Of a stretch of 45,333 bases of DNA, positions 24,179 to 31,885 are shown one piece after another. The stretch covers positions 1-45,333 of the forward strand of contig CAYPWY010000016.1 of the NCBI GenBank assembly GCA_964414835.1, read 5' to 3'. The DNA comes from Eshraghiella sp964414835. GTDB taxonomy: Bacteria; Bacillota; Clostridia; Lachnospirales; Lachnospiraceae. Position 1 is the stretch's first letter. Each line of letters opens with the position of its first letter. The notes under the pieces were generated by a model. That model saw nothing but the letters and a program-made list of their open reading frames with translations, was not told the origin of the DNA and did not search any database. Made by a program: the position numbers and the translations under genes.

Positions 24179-24496
24179 TTATTTATTTTTCATCTTAATG
24201 TCGATGTACACACCTGCCGGCATCTCTAATCTTGAGAGTGCATCAACAGTCTTCTGTGTTGGAGTAATGATATCGATTAATCTCTTGTGTGTTCTCTGCT
24301 CAAACTGTTCTCTTGAATCTTTGTACTTATGAACAGCTCTGAGGATTGTAACAACTTCCTTCTTAGTAGGAAGAGGTACCGGTCCGCTCACCTGAGATCC
24401 TGTCTTCTTAACAGTCTCGATAATTTTCTTAGCTGACTGATCAACCAACTGATGATCGTAAGCTTTAAGTGTGATTCTCATTACTTGACTTGCCAT
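24179..24496 (-). CDS. rpsJ: 30S ribosomal protein S10
   Basis: S10 is a 30S head protein and also the NusE antitermination factor. RITLKAYDHQLVDQSAKKII and the C-terminal LEMPAGVYIDIKMK are typical. 105 residues. The AAGGAGG site is 11 bases before the ATG. A second ATG five codons in would give the more common length of 100 but has no better site. First gene of the S10 operon. Confidence 0.98.
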   Translation of the reverse strand: MASQVMRITLKAYDHQLVDQSAKKIIETVKKTGSQVSGPVPLPTKKEVVTILRAVHKYKDSREQFEQRTHKRLIDIITPTQKTVDALSRLEMPAGVYIDIKMKNK

Positions 24497-24780
24497 AAAA
24501 AAAGCCGCCTCCTTTTCGTACTTTTAAATCTGATGCGTTGTTATCTCGCATCTCAGTACAACAAGTGGTGACTGTACACATCCCCGTGTGTGTCGCGCTT
24601 CCTTACAGAAAAAAGAAGTGAACCTTCTTTACCGCAACCGTAACACGGTCATCTCTGCATATAGCAGATGGTAAATTGTACAGTGACTTGTCGTCAGTTT
24701 CCTAACTTGACATTCGCTCCACGGAAAACCTGCCACATAGGGCAGCAACCTCACGCTTCAACGCTATCAATGTCACAGCG
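24497..24780 (-). promoter_or_regulatory. Structured 5' leader of the S10 operon
   Basis: A leader of about 280 nt. Long-range pairs ACTTGT/ACAAGT (24686-24691 with 24561-24566) and TGTACAGT/ACTGTACA (24677-24684 with 24571-24578) enclose a CTGC/GCAG hairpin near 24650-24670. They also enclose a terminator-like stem AAAGAAG/CTTCTTT (24624-24630 with 24612-24618) followed by T residues. A separate upstream CTGCC/GGCAG hairpin lies near 24730-24750. The layout fits L4-controlled S10 leaders known in Firmicutes. The assignment is inferred. Confidence 0.7.
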
Positions 24781-24786
24781 AGTATT

Positions 24787-24815
24787 AGTATATAGTATAA
24801 AGCAGGAAAATGCAA
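24787..24815 (-). promoter_or_regulatory. Promoter of the S10-spc-alpha operon
   Basis: Reading leftward: TTGCAT (24815-24810), 17 bp, TATACT (24792-24787). The start near 24780 defines the long leader. It is the only good promoter between the ABC operon and rpsJ. Confidence 0.8.
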
Positions 24816-24890
24816 TACCTATTTATTGTATTTTTTTTAGTACAATCTTGAAATATTTTGATTTCCACAGTTCTAATCTGCCGGAAGTAT

Positions 24891-24904
24891 TGTAATCGAT
24901 TACA
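24891..24904. repeat. Perfect 14-bp palindrome after the ABC operon
   Basis: TGTAATCGATTACA ends three bases before the stop codon of the leftward ABC ATPase gene. As RNA it could fold, but no T-tract follows on either strand. It may be a weak terminator or a protein-binding site upstream of the S10 promoter. The role is not determined. Confidence 0.45.
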
Positions 24905-24906
24905 TA

Positions 24907-25767
24907 TCATTCAAAATAGTTTAGATAAACATCTTCAAGATTTGCAGTTCCGCAATCATACCGATATTTTTCAGGCGGCTTGTCAGTTATAATTTTCACT
25001 GCCAGTCCATTTTCTATATGCCTGATATTACTGACCGTATACTGTTCATGTATTTCCGGCAATGACTCCGTCGGGATTTGTATTTCATATACATTTTCAG
25101 CAATTTGATTAATTAATTCATAGGGCGTTCCTCTTGCAATCAACCTGCCCTTTTTCAAAAGCAGTATTTCCTTGGCAATTGCCTCGACGTCAGATACAAT
25201 ATGAGTAGCAAGAATTACTATTCTGTCATTGGCAATCTCACTTATGAAATTTCTTATACTGATTCTTTCCTGCGGATCCACACCTGCCGTAGGCTCATCA
25301 AGAATAAGAAGCTTTGGTTCATTAATAAGTGCCTGTGCCAGCAGAATACGCTGCTTCATCCCGCCTGAAAAGGTTCCTATCTTTTTATATTCCAATTCTG
25401 ATAAATGTACAATCTGCAAAAGACGGCTCACACATTCTTTTACTTTCTTTCCCTTGATTCCTTTTATTCGGCACATATACGCAAGAAATGCTCCAGCAGT
25501 AAAATCCTCATAATATCCCTGTTGCTGAGGCATATATCCCAGAATATTTCTATATGAAGAACCCATTCTGCATATTTCTGTTCCATCCCATAAAATTTCA
25601 CCGTTTTTACGCTTTACATTATCTGTAATCAGATTAATCAATGTACTTTTGCCTGCACCATTAGGTCCCAAAAGCCCGTATATTCCCGTACTCAACTGTA
25701 TATTAATATCACTCAATGCATTTGTCTGCCCATAGCTTTTGGACAGGTTTTTTATTTTAAGCTCCAT
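24907..25767 (-). CDS. ABC transporter ATP-binding protein (286 aa)
   Basis: The ATPase half of an export-type ABC system of the antibiotic/bacteriocin-resistance kind. Walker A is GPNGAGKST (34-42), the Q-loop is GYMPQQQGYYEDFT, the signature is FSGGMKQR (133-140), Walker B is LLILDEPTAGVDP (153-165) and the switch His is in LATHIVSD. A C-terminal extension of about 70 residues follows the ATPase core. It is 12 bp after the permease gene and last in a four-gene operon with a secreted protein and a lipoprotein. The substrate is unknown. Export of the 119-residue protein is not required, because that one has its own Sec signal. Confidence 0.9.
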   Translation of the reverse strand: MELKIKNLSKSYGQTNALSDINIQLSTGIYGLLGPNGAGKSTLINLITDNVKRKNGEILWDGTEICRMGSSYRNILGYMPQQQGYYEDFTAGAFLAYMCRIKGIKGKKVKECVSRLLQIVHLSELEYKKIGTFSGGMKQRILLAQALINEPKLLILDEPTAGVDPQERISIRNFISEIANDRIVILATHIVSDVEAIAKEILLLKKGRLIARGTPYELINQIAENVYEIQIPTESLPEIHEQYTVSNIRHIENGLAVKIITDKPPEKYRYDCGTANLEDVYLNYFE

Positions 25768-25779
25768 TTTTATCCTTCC

Positions 25780-27933
25780 CTAAGATACACACCATTTTTT
25801 ATGTCCAGCCCAAAGACTGATTGTTCCGAACACCGTCAATACCACCGCCGAAATTCCCACAAATGCTACGCTCCGGGTCTGCAGCATATATGGCATTACT
25901 GATAATATTTCTACAACGGATAAATATCTGAAAATCTTAAATCCTAATATTGCAAGGCACGCCGGCACCATAAGCGTAATGCCAAGACCTATAGCAGCCT
26001 TCTGGCTCACTCTGGCAGAAAACATACATGTGTATATGGCTGTCAAAAGTACCATAACATACCTTATTAAATATACAATCACCAGGAACATTCCGATGCT
26101 GCAGTGAAAAGGAACAAAAGAAAGACTTTCTATACTTTGCACAGGTGCCGTCAGACCGCTCATTCCATACACCTTAACATTTTCCCCAATGGCAAGTCCC
26201 GACTGTACAAAGTAAATAAGTGATACTATCACAAATGCCATACCGATTTTTCTCCAGAAAAGACCATTTCTCCCTTTGGCACCGCATCTAAGAACATCTG
26301 TCATCCCACGCTTGTTCTCATATGAAAAGATTCCGCTGCACATAATAATAATCGAAAAAATCACCAGCATATCCACAACGGTATTGCCACTGTTAATTAA
26401 ATTGTTGTAGCTGTTTTCATTAATGTACCATCCGTTTATCCCCGATGAACTGCTAAGCTCATCAAGATAAGCTTTCTGTGATTGTATTTTGTCAAGAAAT
26501 AATCTTTCATTTTCAAAGGATTCATACCGGATACTATATACCATCCAGTCATAATCATCCATTTCTCCTGCTTCATATGCAATACAAGCAGCTTCATACA
26601 CGTTTTTTTCATATTCCACTAATTCAGCCACTCTCTGAATTTCATTTTCGGATGCCTCATCAGGGCTTCCTGTATGCTCATCCATAAATGAGTAATACAA
26701 TTCCAATGCACCTGATTTCTGAATCAGTGTAAAATCCGTATTCCTAAAAAAAACTATCCCCAATATAAGCAGAACCAGTATTCCTTTTTGACTTATAAGC
26801 ATTTTGTAATACTCGGCTGCCGTCACAGACAACCCTTCCTGTATTTTCCCGGCAAATTTCCCCATGGATGTCCGGATTTTTTTCATAAATACGCCTATAA
26901 ATCCTAATCTTGATTTACATGGATACCTTTTAATCCCTACTATCAAGCCGATTACCACGCAAATTGAAATAACCAGCCCGCAAAATATCAATGACATAAC
27001 ATTTTTATTGACGGCATTACCGAATATATTCAGATTTCTGTATTCGGTGAAAAATTCCGCTCCTGATGAAAGATACCAAAAATTGCAATATCTTAACAGA
27101 TTCGCAGGGCTGTTAGCCGAAATCATTTTTTTGAGAATATAGGAAACAAAACCTATTATTACTACGATTCCTCCGGAAATAACCAAATTATCCACACAGA
27201 ACAGCAGCGTCCATACAAGAATTGAAACCGCAAACATTATAAAAAAGCGGAATAATATATATATTAAAATAAATTCCCCTATATTTATGCACAGAGTAAA
27301 ATCACGGAACATATAAATTGACTGTACGGGATATGAAAGACACGCATATAAGTCACCGCCATACATCAAAATACTTATAATCAATGTTGCAATGTAAAAC
27401 ACTGCCGTTATGATTCCATCCCACAAAGCAATTGCACCAATACGGCGCAATGCAAGTTTTCCTCTTCCATTTATTGAAGCAAACAACATCCCCCTGAGTC
27501 CCGGACTGTTTTCATCAACATAGACAAACGGAACTATTATTCCGCATAAAATTATTATGCCATTAATAATCCCAAAGGAAAAAAATACCGTCAAAAAACT
27601 GTCATCAAATGATACCGCTGAAACATTTAAAAGCGGAATATAATCCGATTTAGTTTTTTCAATATTGCTGTTGGCAAAAGAATCTTCTCTATTGAATATG
27701 CTTATTGTACTCATATAGTCTGCCTGATTTACAACCTGTTCCACATATTCATTATAATCAAAGGAATTTTGTTCGTTATCCTCTGCGTTTAAAAAATCCG
27801 AAACAAATTCAGTCTCCGAGTTTTCGGAGACTGAAGAATTTCCACTATATATGTAGAAAAACACCTGGCATACAAATAGTACCAACAACACCATAATTAT
27901 TTTGTTTTTTTGAAATAATTTTCTGAATTCCAT
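25780..27933 (-). CDS. ABC-2-type permease with two membrane blocks (717 aa)
   Basis: A large integral membrane protein with an internal two-fold layout. Each half has one N-terminal membrane helix (about 14-30 and about 383-400), an outside domain rich in Asn, Ser and Glu (about 31-105 and 405-520), then a block of about five to six helices. The second half ends with segments such as VVLTVFGTISLWAGHKKW. Such double-length permeases occur in peptide-export and immunity-type transporters of Clostridia. The partner ATPase follows. The ribosome site (GTGGGG) is weak, which suggests coupling to the upstream lipoprotein gene 11 bp away. Confidence 0.82.
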   Translation of the reverse strand: MEFRKLFQKNKIIMVLLVLFVCQVFFYIYSGNSSVSENSETEFVSDFLNAEDNEQNSFDYNEYVEQVVNQADYMSTISIFNREDSFANSNIEKTKSDYIPLLNVSAVSFDDSFLTVFFSFGIINGIIILCGIIVPFVYVDENSPGLRGMLFASINGRGKLALRRIGAIALWDGIITAVFYIATLIISILMYGGDLYACLSYPVQSIYMFRDFTLCINIGEFILIYILFRFFIMFAVSILVWTLLFCVDNLVISGGIVVIIGFVSYILKKMISANSPANLLRYCNFWYLSSGAEFFTEYRNLNIFGNAVNKNVMSLIFCGLVISICVVIGLIVGIKRYPCKSRLGFIGVFMKKIRTSMGKFAGKIQEGLSVTAAEYYKMLISQKGILVLLILGIVFFRNTDFTLIQKSGALELYYSFMDEHTGSPDEASENEIQRVAELVEYEKNVYEAACIAYEAGEMDDYDWMVYSIRYESFENERLFLDKIQSQKAYLDELSSSSGINGWYINENSYNNLINSGNTVVDMLVIFSIIIMCSGIFSYENKRGMTDVLRCGAKGRNGLFWRKIGMAFVIVSLIYFVQSGLAIGENVKVYGMSGLTAPVQSIESLSFVPFHCSIGMFLVIVYLIRYVMVLLTAIYTCMFSARVSQKAAIGLGITLMVPACLAILGFKIFRYLSVVEILSVMPYMLQTRSVAFVGISAVVLTVFGTISLWAGHKKWCVS

Positions 27934-27944
27934 ATAACCCCACT

Positions 27945-29141
27945 CTAACTACCAATAAATTCCCACTTTGCATTTCCGCCTGCAATATCATCAATAAGAA
28001 GTCTGGCAACTCCGGTTTCAATACTGCCATTCTCCTCTGTAATACACCATTTCCCAAAAAGATATTCTGAGTTTCCATTATAAAAATTGTAAATATTGCT
28101 GTCCGAAATTGTACATACCTTCTCACCTTCTCTGGTATACACCGACAGCGTTAAGCCTGCTCCTCCAACAGTATATATATATAAGTATCTCTCATCCGCG
28201 AACATCAACGGATATGCTTCGCTCTCTGCAATCTCCGTATCCTGCCGGGTCTCAAGAGAGTATGCACTGACACCGGTTTCAGTGGCATAATATATAATGT
28301 TATCCACAATACTGAAACTGCTGATGGCATCGTCTTTAACCAGCTTCACCTCATTTGTCAAGGTATTATATGCCCATATTCCACCATTCATTTCCAGATA
28401 TGTGTCATCTGTGAAATTTCCACCCTGAAAAAATACATAGTCCCCGTACGCCTGAATTCTGTATAGATTCGGTCTTTCGCCAGAGGTCTGAAATATAACC
28501 TCTGTACTGCTGCTTCCAAGTTTCATTCTTCTCAGCGCCGGCATACTTTCGTCATTATCAATATAGTATACATATCCTCTGTGAATACATATATTAAGAG
28601 ATCTGTAAAAATCTTCCAAATCTTCTGTATCCACCTTGAAAAGGCTCATACATTTTTCCCGGCTGCTGCCATCTGCCGCAACCTTATATAAATTCACATA
28701 GCCCTGGTCATCAAACCCCTGAATATAAACCGCCCCGTCATAATACATCAGCATACTTACAACATATCTGTCGGAAGCATAGTCAACTTCAAAATAGGCA
28801 TTGCAATCCGATGTATTATGTTCACAATCCGGTCTGTTGCACAATGGCACACTGACACCGGATGTCTTATCGCAAAACATCAGATACCCGACATCACCCC
28901 AGTAGTAATATCCGGCATCTGACTCCGCAAAACAACTCCATGGAAAATTGGTCTGTGCATCCGTATCAAAATTATACTCCAGTGAATAGTCCGCCAGATT
29001 AAGCTTTTCCTCAACGGCCTCGTCAATAGCTATGGTCTCATTATATGTGATAGTGGCTGAAGTCTTTTCCTGCCCGCAGCCTGATAAAACCGAGGCAAAA
29101 ATGCTAATCACAGCAGAGCAAACTAATATTCTCTTTTTCAT
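27945..29141 (-). CDS. Predicted lipoprotein, DUF5050/beta-propeller-like (398 aa)
   Basis: The signal ends in the lipobox VLSGC (Cys22), so the mature protein is anchored outside the membrane. The segment CNRPDCEHNTSDCNAYF (about residue 100) is a cysteine-rich signature found in many Lachnospiraceae lipoproteins. The rest consists of repeated Gly-Tyr-Tyr-rich strands (for example GYYYWGDVGYLMFC and EARYLYIYTVGG-like segments) that suggest a beta-propeller of the DUF5050 type. It sits between the small secreted protein and the ABC permease and may bind or sense the substrate outside (inference). It starts behind GGAGGAG. Confidence 0.8.
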   Translation of the reverse strand: MKKRILVCSAVISIFASVLSGCGQEKTSATITYNETIAIDEAVEEKLNLADYSLEYNFDTDAQTNFPWSCFAESDAGYYYWGDVGYLMFCDKTSGVSVPLCNRPDCEHNTSDCNAYFEVDYASDRYVVSMLMYYDGAVYIQGFDDQGYVNLYKVAADGSSREKCMSLFKVDTEDLEDFYRSLNICIHRGYVYYIDNDESMPALRRMKLGSSSTEVIFQTSGERPNLYRIQAYGDYVFFQGGNFTDDTYLEMNGGIWAYNTLTNEVKLVKDDAISSFSIVDNIIYYATETGVSAYSLETRQDTEIAESEAYPLMFADERYLYIYTVGGAGLTLSVYTREGEKVCTISDSNIYNFYNGNSEYLFGKWCITEENGSIETGVARLLIDDIAGGNAKWEFIGS

Positions 29142-29203
29142 ATACTCCTCCGTTAATTATCTAGTCTTTCTGCATAATATAAGGCACTAAGTCTCTTATA
29201 TAT

Positions 29204-29563
29204 CTATGGCAAAAGTGCTCCCAACGTTCCATAGAGCGTAGACCCTATATATCCCCTGGTATAATTTATGATTATGTAATTGTAGCCTATATCTGCCTTT
29301 CTTGTAGATTTGGCTATGGTATTGGTTCCCACAGCATACGCTGTATTTTGGGATGTGTATACCTGCCTTGTGGTAGTATGCTGCTCAACAAATTCCTGGC
29401 TCATTTTCAGCACAGCAGTACTGCTATATGAGAATGTTCCGGATATGGAAGTCTTTGTAATTGTATGACTAAGACTTGCCGAAGAAGCCCAGCAACTGAT
29501 GCTTCCTCCCATCACAACACACATTATCATTAACCCCATAAATAATTTTTTCAATTTCCCCAT
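29204..29563 (-). CDS. Small secreted protein, first gene of the ABC operon (119 aa)
   Basis: A signal peptide with a KKLF basic start and the hydrophobic core MGLMIMCVVMGGSISC ends at about CWA, leaving a mature part of about 92 residues. The mature chain is rich in Ser, Thr, Tyr and Ile (SSASLSHTITKTSISGTFSY start; GYNYIIINYTRGYIGST near the end), with no cysteine left. It is probably all beta. No known bacteriocin motif is seen. It has its own strong promoter and a GGAGGT site, and the lipoprotein-permease-ATPase genes follow. A secreted effector with a dedicated protection or transport system is possible but unproven. Confidence 0.75.
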   Translation of the reverse strand: MGKLKKLFMGLMIMCVVMGGSISCWASSASLSHTITKTSISGTFSYSSTAVLKMSQEFVEQHTTTRQVYTSQNTAYAVGTNTIAKSTRKADIGYNYIIINYTRGYIGSTLYGTLGALLP

Positions 29564-29608
29564 AATATATTACCTCCATCGCTGCATAATACATTAAATA
29601 TTTTTTAA

Positions 29609-29637
29609 ATCATATCATACAATTATTACTTTTGCAA
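29609..29637 (-). promoter_or_regulatory. Promoter of the secreted protein/ABC operon
   Basis: Reading leftward: TTGCAA (29637-29632), a 17-bp spacer, TATGAT (29614-29609). It is immediately downstream of the next lipoprotein's stop, so the operon is separately controlled. Confidence 0.72.
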
Positions 29638-29644
29638 CAAAAAA

Positions 29645-30805
29645 TTAATTATCACTAATGTCATATTCAAATAGGGCGCCATCCGGTTTAATCATAAACA
29701 TTGAATTATTGTTAAGTTTATCGCTTATAATCTCGCCTGTTTCAAGACTGATAACATACTGATTTTGAAGAATATTGCTATATATCACCGCATATTTACC
29801 ATCCATAATCTCATACAAGCTGCTGCTGTCATTAATCCTGATGTCATATTCATTTACCTGAAAGCTGCTATTGTCAACTGCAATTAAAGTACTGTCGTTA
29901 TATTTTACAAGTGTATAATTATACCCCGGTGCCATATCTGCTACGGAACAATCATCAATTGTTATTAACCCCGTTTCCGCGCAATCTGTAAGGCTGTATT
30001 TTATAAGTTGGCAGAAATCATCTGTTATGACAGCAGCAGCTATGGTATCATCATCAATGAAGCCTATACAGGATTTAGTTACTTCCACTCCATCCTGCAC
30101 ATTATATACAGGGGTATCAAACAATTCATTGAGACTATTTGTTTCCATAGAGATAAAATCGACCAAATAATATATGCAATCAAGACTATCCGACTGCAAG
30201 ACGGCAATTCCTTTTGTATAATCGGGAGAAATAGCTGTAAATGCAGTAACAGCGGCATCATCCGTCCCAAAATCAAACTGCAGTTTTTCCGCTTTTGCAT
30301 CTTTAATATCAATTTTATATATACTTTCAGTCTCGTCGGCTTCTCTCTTCAAAATAACTGTATTCTCATCAATTACATACGTTGTATCACTTTTATCTTC
30401 CGCTTCACTGATTGCCTTTATTGTATCGCCAGAGCTAAACCAGTATAGTTTTATACCTGTATCAGCATCATCAAGCTTGCATACCAAGGTATCAAGAGGC
30501 TGTTCTTTTATCTTATCATCAGAAAATACATATGCAAAGATTTCTTCACCATCTTTAGTATAGATAACAGAATCTCTTATTGATGTAATAAACACTTCGC
30601 CTCTGATTTCAAATCTTGTGATGTCTTGTATTTCCGTTGCTGATTCGCTTTCTGTGATGCCCGTACCTTCTACCGGAAAACTGCCATTTGTTTCATCTGC
30701 GGATGCGCTGTTAATCCCCTCTGAATTTGCACATCCGGTTATTAAAATTGCCGCCGCAAAAAAGGTTGCGCATATTTTTTTCATAGTGTAAAAATTATTA
30801 ATCAT
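29645..30805 (-). CDS. Predicted lipoprotein, propeller-like, single-gene unit (386 aa)
   Basis: The signal peptide with lipobox LITGC (Cys25) follows an unusual N-terminus (MINNFYTMKK). I keep the outer ATG because GGAAGGGAG lies 9 bases before it. The mature protein starts with a Ser/Glu-rich linker and has repeated short beta segments (for example GEVFITSIRDSVIYTKDGEE and DNTYVIDENTV-like strands). This suggests a propeller sensor or binding protein similar in style to the lipoprotein at 27945-29141, but without its cysteine signature. It has its own promoter. No enzyme motif is seen. Confidence 0.75.
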   Translation of the reverse strand: MINNFYTMKKICATFFAAAILITGCANSEGINSASADETNGSFPVEGTGITESESATEIQDITRFEIRGEVFITSIRDSVIYTKDGEEIFAYVFSDDKIKEQPLDTLVCKLDDADTGIKLYWFSSGDTIKAISEAEDKSDTTYVIDENTVILKREADETESIYKIDIKDAKAEKLQFDFGTDDAAVTAFTAISPDYTKGIAVLQSDSLDCIYYLVDFISMETNSLNELFDTPVYNVQDGVEVTKSCIGFIDDDTIAAAVITDDFCQLIKYSLTDCAETGLITIDDCSVADMAPGYNYTLVKYNDSTLIAVDNSSFQVNEYDIRINDSSSLYEIMDGKYAVIYSNILQNQYVISLETGEIISDKLNNNSMFMIKPDGALFEYDISDN

Positions 30806-30862
30806 TCTAAAAACTCCCTTCCAAAAACAACATCAGACAAAAATGTTCAATTCATCATCTTT

Positions 30863-30891
30863 ATAATATTTTAAACAGTAAAAAATTTCAA
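30863..30891 (-). promoter_or_regulatory. Promoter of the 386-aa lipoprotein
   Basis: Reading leftward: TTGAAA (30891-30886), 17 bp, TATTAT (30868-30863). It lies back to back with the methyltransferase promoter, with a tandem repeat between. Confidence 0.65.
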
Positions 30892-30895
30892 TATT

Positions 30896-30941
30896 TTTCT
30901 TCCTGCAGTTCAATTTAATTTCTTCCTGCAGTTCAATTTAA
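30896..30941. repeat. Tandem 23-bp direct repeat between divergent promoters
   Basis: Two identical 23-bp copies, TTTCTTCCTGCAGTTCAATT plus TAA, at 30896-30918 and 30919-30941. They fill exactly the space between the leftward (30863-30891) and rightward (30948-30976) promoters, so a regulator-binding role is conceivable. Recent slippage duplication is equally possible. Confidence 0.8.
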
Positions 30942-30947
30942 TTGTTT

Positions 30948-30976
30948 TTGACTTGCTGCGGTACTGTATGTATAAT
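30948..30976 (+). promoter_or_regulatory. Promoter of the methyltransferase gene
   Basis: TTGACT (30948-30953), 17 bp, TATAAT (30971-30976). The start near 30983 gives a short leader with AGGGAG about 10 bases before the ATG. Confidence 0.8.
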
Positions 30977-31010
30977 ATAAATATGAATTTATTACAGGGA
31001 GATATATACC

Positions 31011-31871
31011 ATGTGGACAGCAGATAATTGGAAAGATTACCAAGTTATAGATACATCATCAGGTGAAAAATTGGAACGCTGGGGCGATTATATCCTTGTA
31101 CGTCCTGACCCTCAGGTTATATGGGATACCCCAAAGAATCACAGTGGATGGCACAATATGAACGGTCATTATCATCGCAGCAGCAAAGGCGGCGGTGAAT
31201 GGGAGTTTTTTGATTTGCCACAGCAATGGTCAATAAGCTATAACGACCTTACATTTAATCTCAAGCCGTTTTCTTTCAAGCATACGGGGCTTTTTCCTGA
31301 GCAGGCAGCCAACTGGGACTGGTTTGGAGAAAAAATACGCACTGCAGGCAGACCGGTTAAGGTTCTGAATCTTTTTGCATACACCGGCGGCGCCACTCTT
31401 GCCGCAGCTGCCGCAGGAGCAAGCGTAACCCATGTGGACGCTTCTAAAGGCATGGTCGGCTGGGCAAAAGAAAACGCAGCTTCATCAGTCTTGTCAGAAG
31501 CGCCTATCCGTTGGCTTGTAGATGACTGCGTTAAATTTGTTGAAAGAGAAATTCGCCGCGGCAACCATTACGATGGCATAATAATGGACCCGCCATCCTA
31601 CGGAAGAGGACCCAAGGGTGAAATATGGAAAATTGAGGATTCCATATATCCGTTTGTATGTCTGTGCGAAAAGCTTTTGTCGGATGACCCGCTGTTTTTC
31701 CTTATAAATTCCTATACCACAGGACTCGCCCCGTCAGTTCTGACATATATGATTGGTTCGGCAATCACCGCTAAACATGGAGGTCATGTGCAATCGGATG
31801 AACTGGGGCTTCCCGTAACAGAAAGCGGACTTATGCTGCCTTGCGGAGCCAGCGGAAGATGGGAGCGGTAA
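31011..31871 (+). CDS. Class I SAM-dependent methyltransferase, RlmI/RlmK-like (286 aa)
   Basis: SAM-binding motif I is NLFAYTGGATLAAAAAGA (about 119-136), the acidic loop is VTHVDASKG and the catalytic-type motif IV is MDPPSYGRGPKGE. These match the COG1092 group that methylates 23S rRNA bases. There is no N-terminal PUA domain, which the larger RlmI type has. The N-terminal region (WTADNWKDYQVIDTSSGEKL) is typical of the shorter Firmicutes form. The target base is not known. It is the only rightward gene in this region and faces the AMP-ligase end to end, 7 bp apart. Confidence 0.88.
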   Translation: MWTADNWKDYQVIDTSSGEKLERWGDYILVRPDPQVIWDTPKNHSGWHNMNGHYHRSSKGGGEWEFFDLPQQWSISYNDLTFNLKPFSFKHTGLFPEQAANWDWFGEKIRTAGRPVKVLNLFAYTGGATLAAAAAGASVTHVDASKGMVGWAKENAASSVLSEAPIRWLVDDCVKFVEREIRRGNHYDGIIMDPPSYGRGPKGEIWKIEDSIYPFVCLCEKLLSDDPLFFLINSYTTGLAPSVLTYMIGSAITAKHGGHVQSDELGLPVTESGLMLPCGASGRWER

Positions 31872-31885
31872 TACACGCTTACCGC
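31865..31885. terminator. Shared hairpin over the two convergent stop codons
   Basis: GCGGTAA (31865-31871) pairs perfectly with TTACCGC (31879-31885) around a 7-base loop. The left arm contains the TAA of the rightward methyltransferase and the right arm contains the stop of the leftward AMP-ligase. There is only a short T stretch (ATTT) on the plus side, so terminator strength is uncertain. Confidence 0.65.

Noticed and set aside
24891..24904. Rho-independent terminator of the ABC operon
   Set aside because: A perfect palindrome, but without a loop or T-tract on either strand; listed only as a palindrome.
29204..29563. Lactococcin 972-type bacteriocin
   Set aside because: Similar operon shape, but the protein lacks that family's GTW/YSNY-type sequence pattern.
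30896..30941. CRISPR repeat
   Set aside because: Only two copies with no spacer between; it is a simple tandem duplication. No cas genes in the window.
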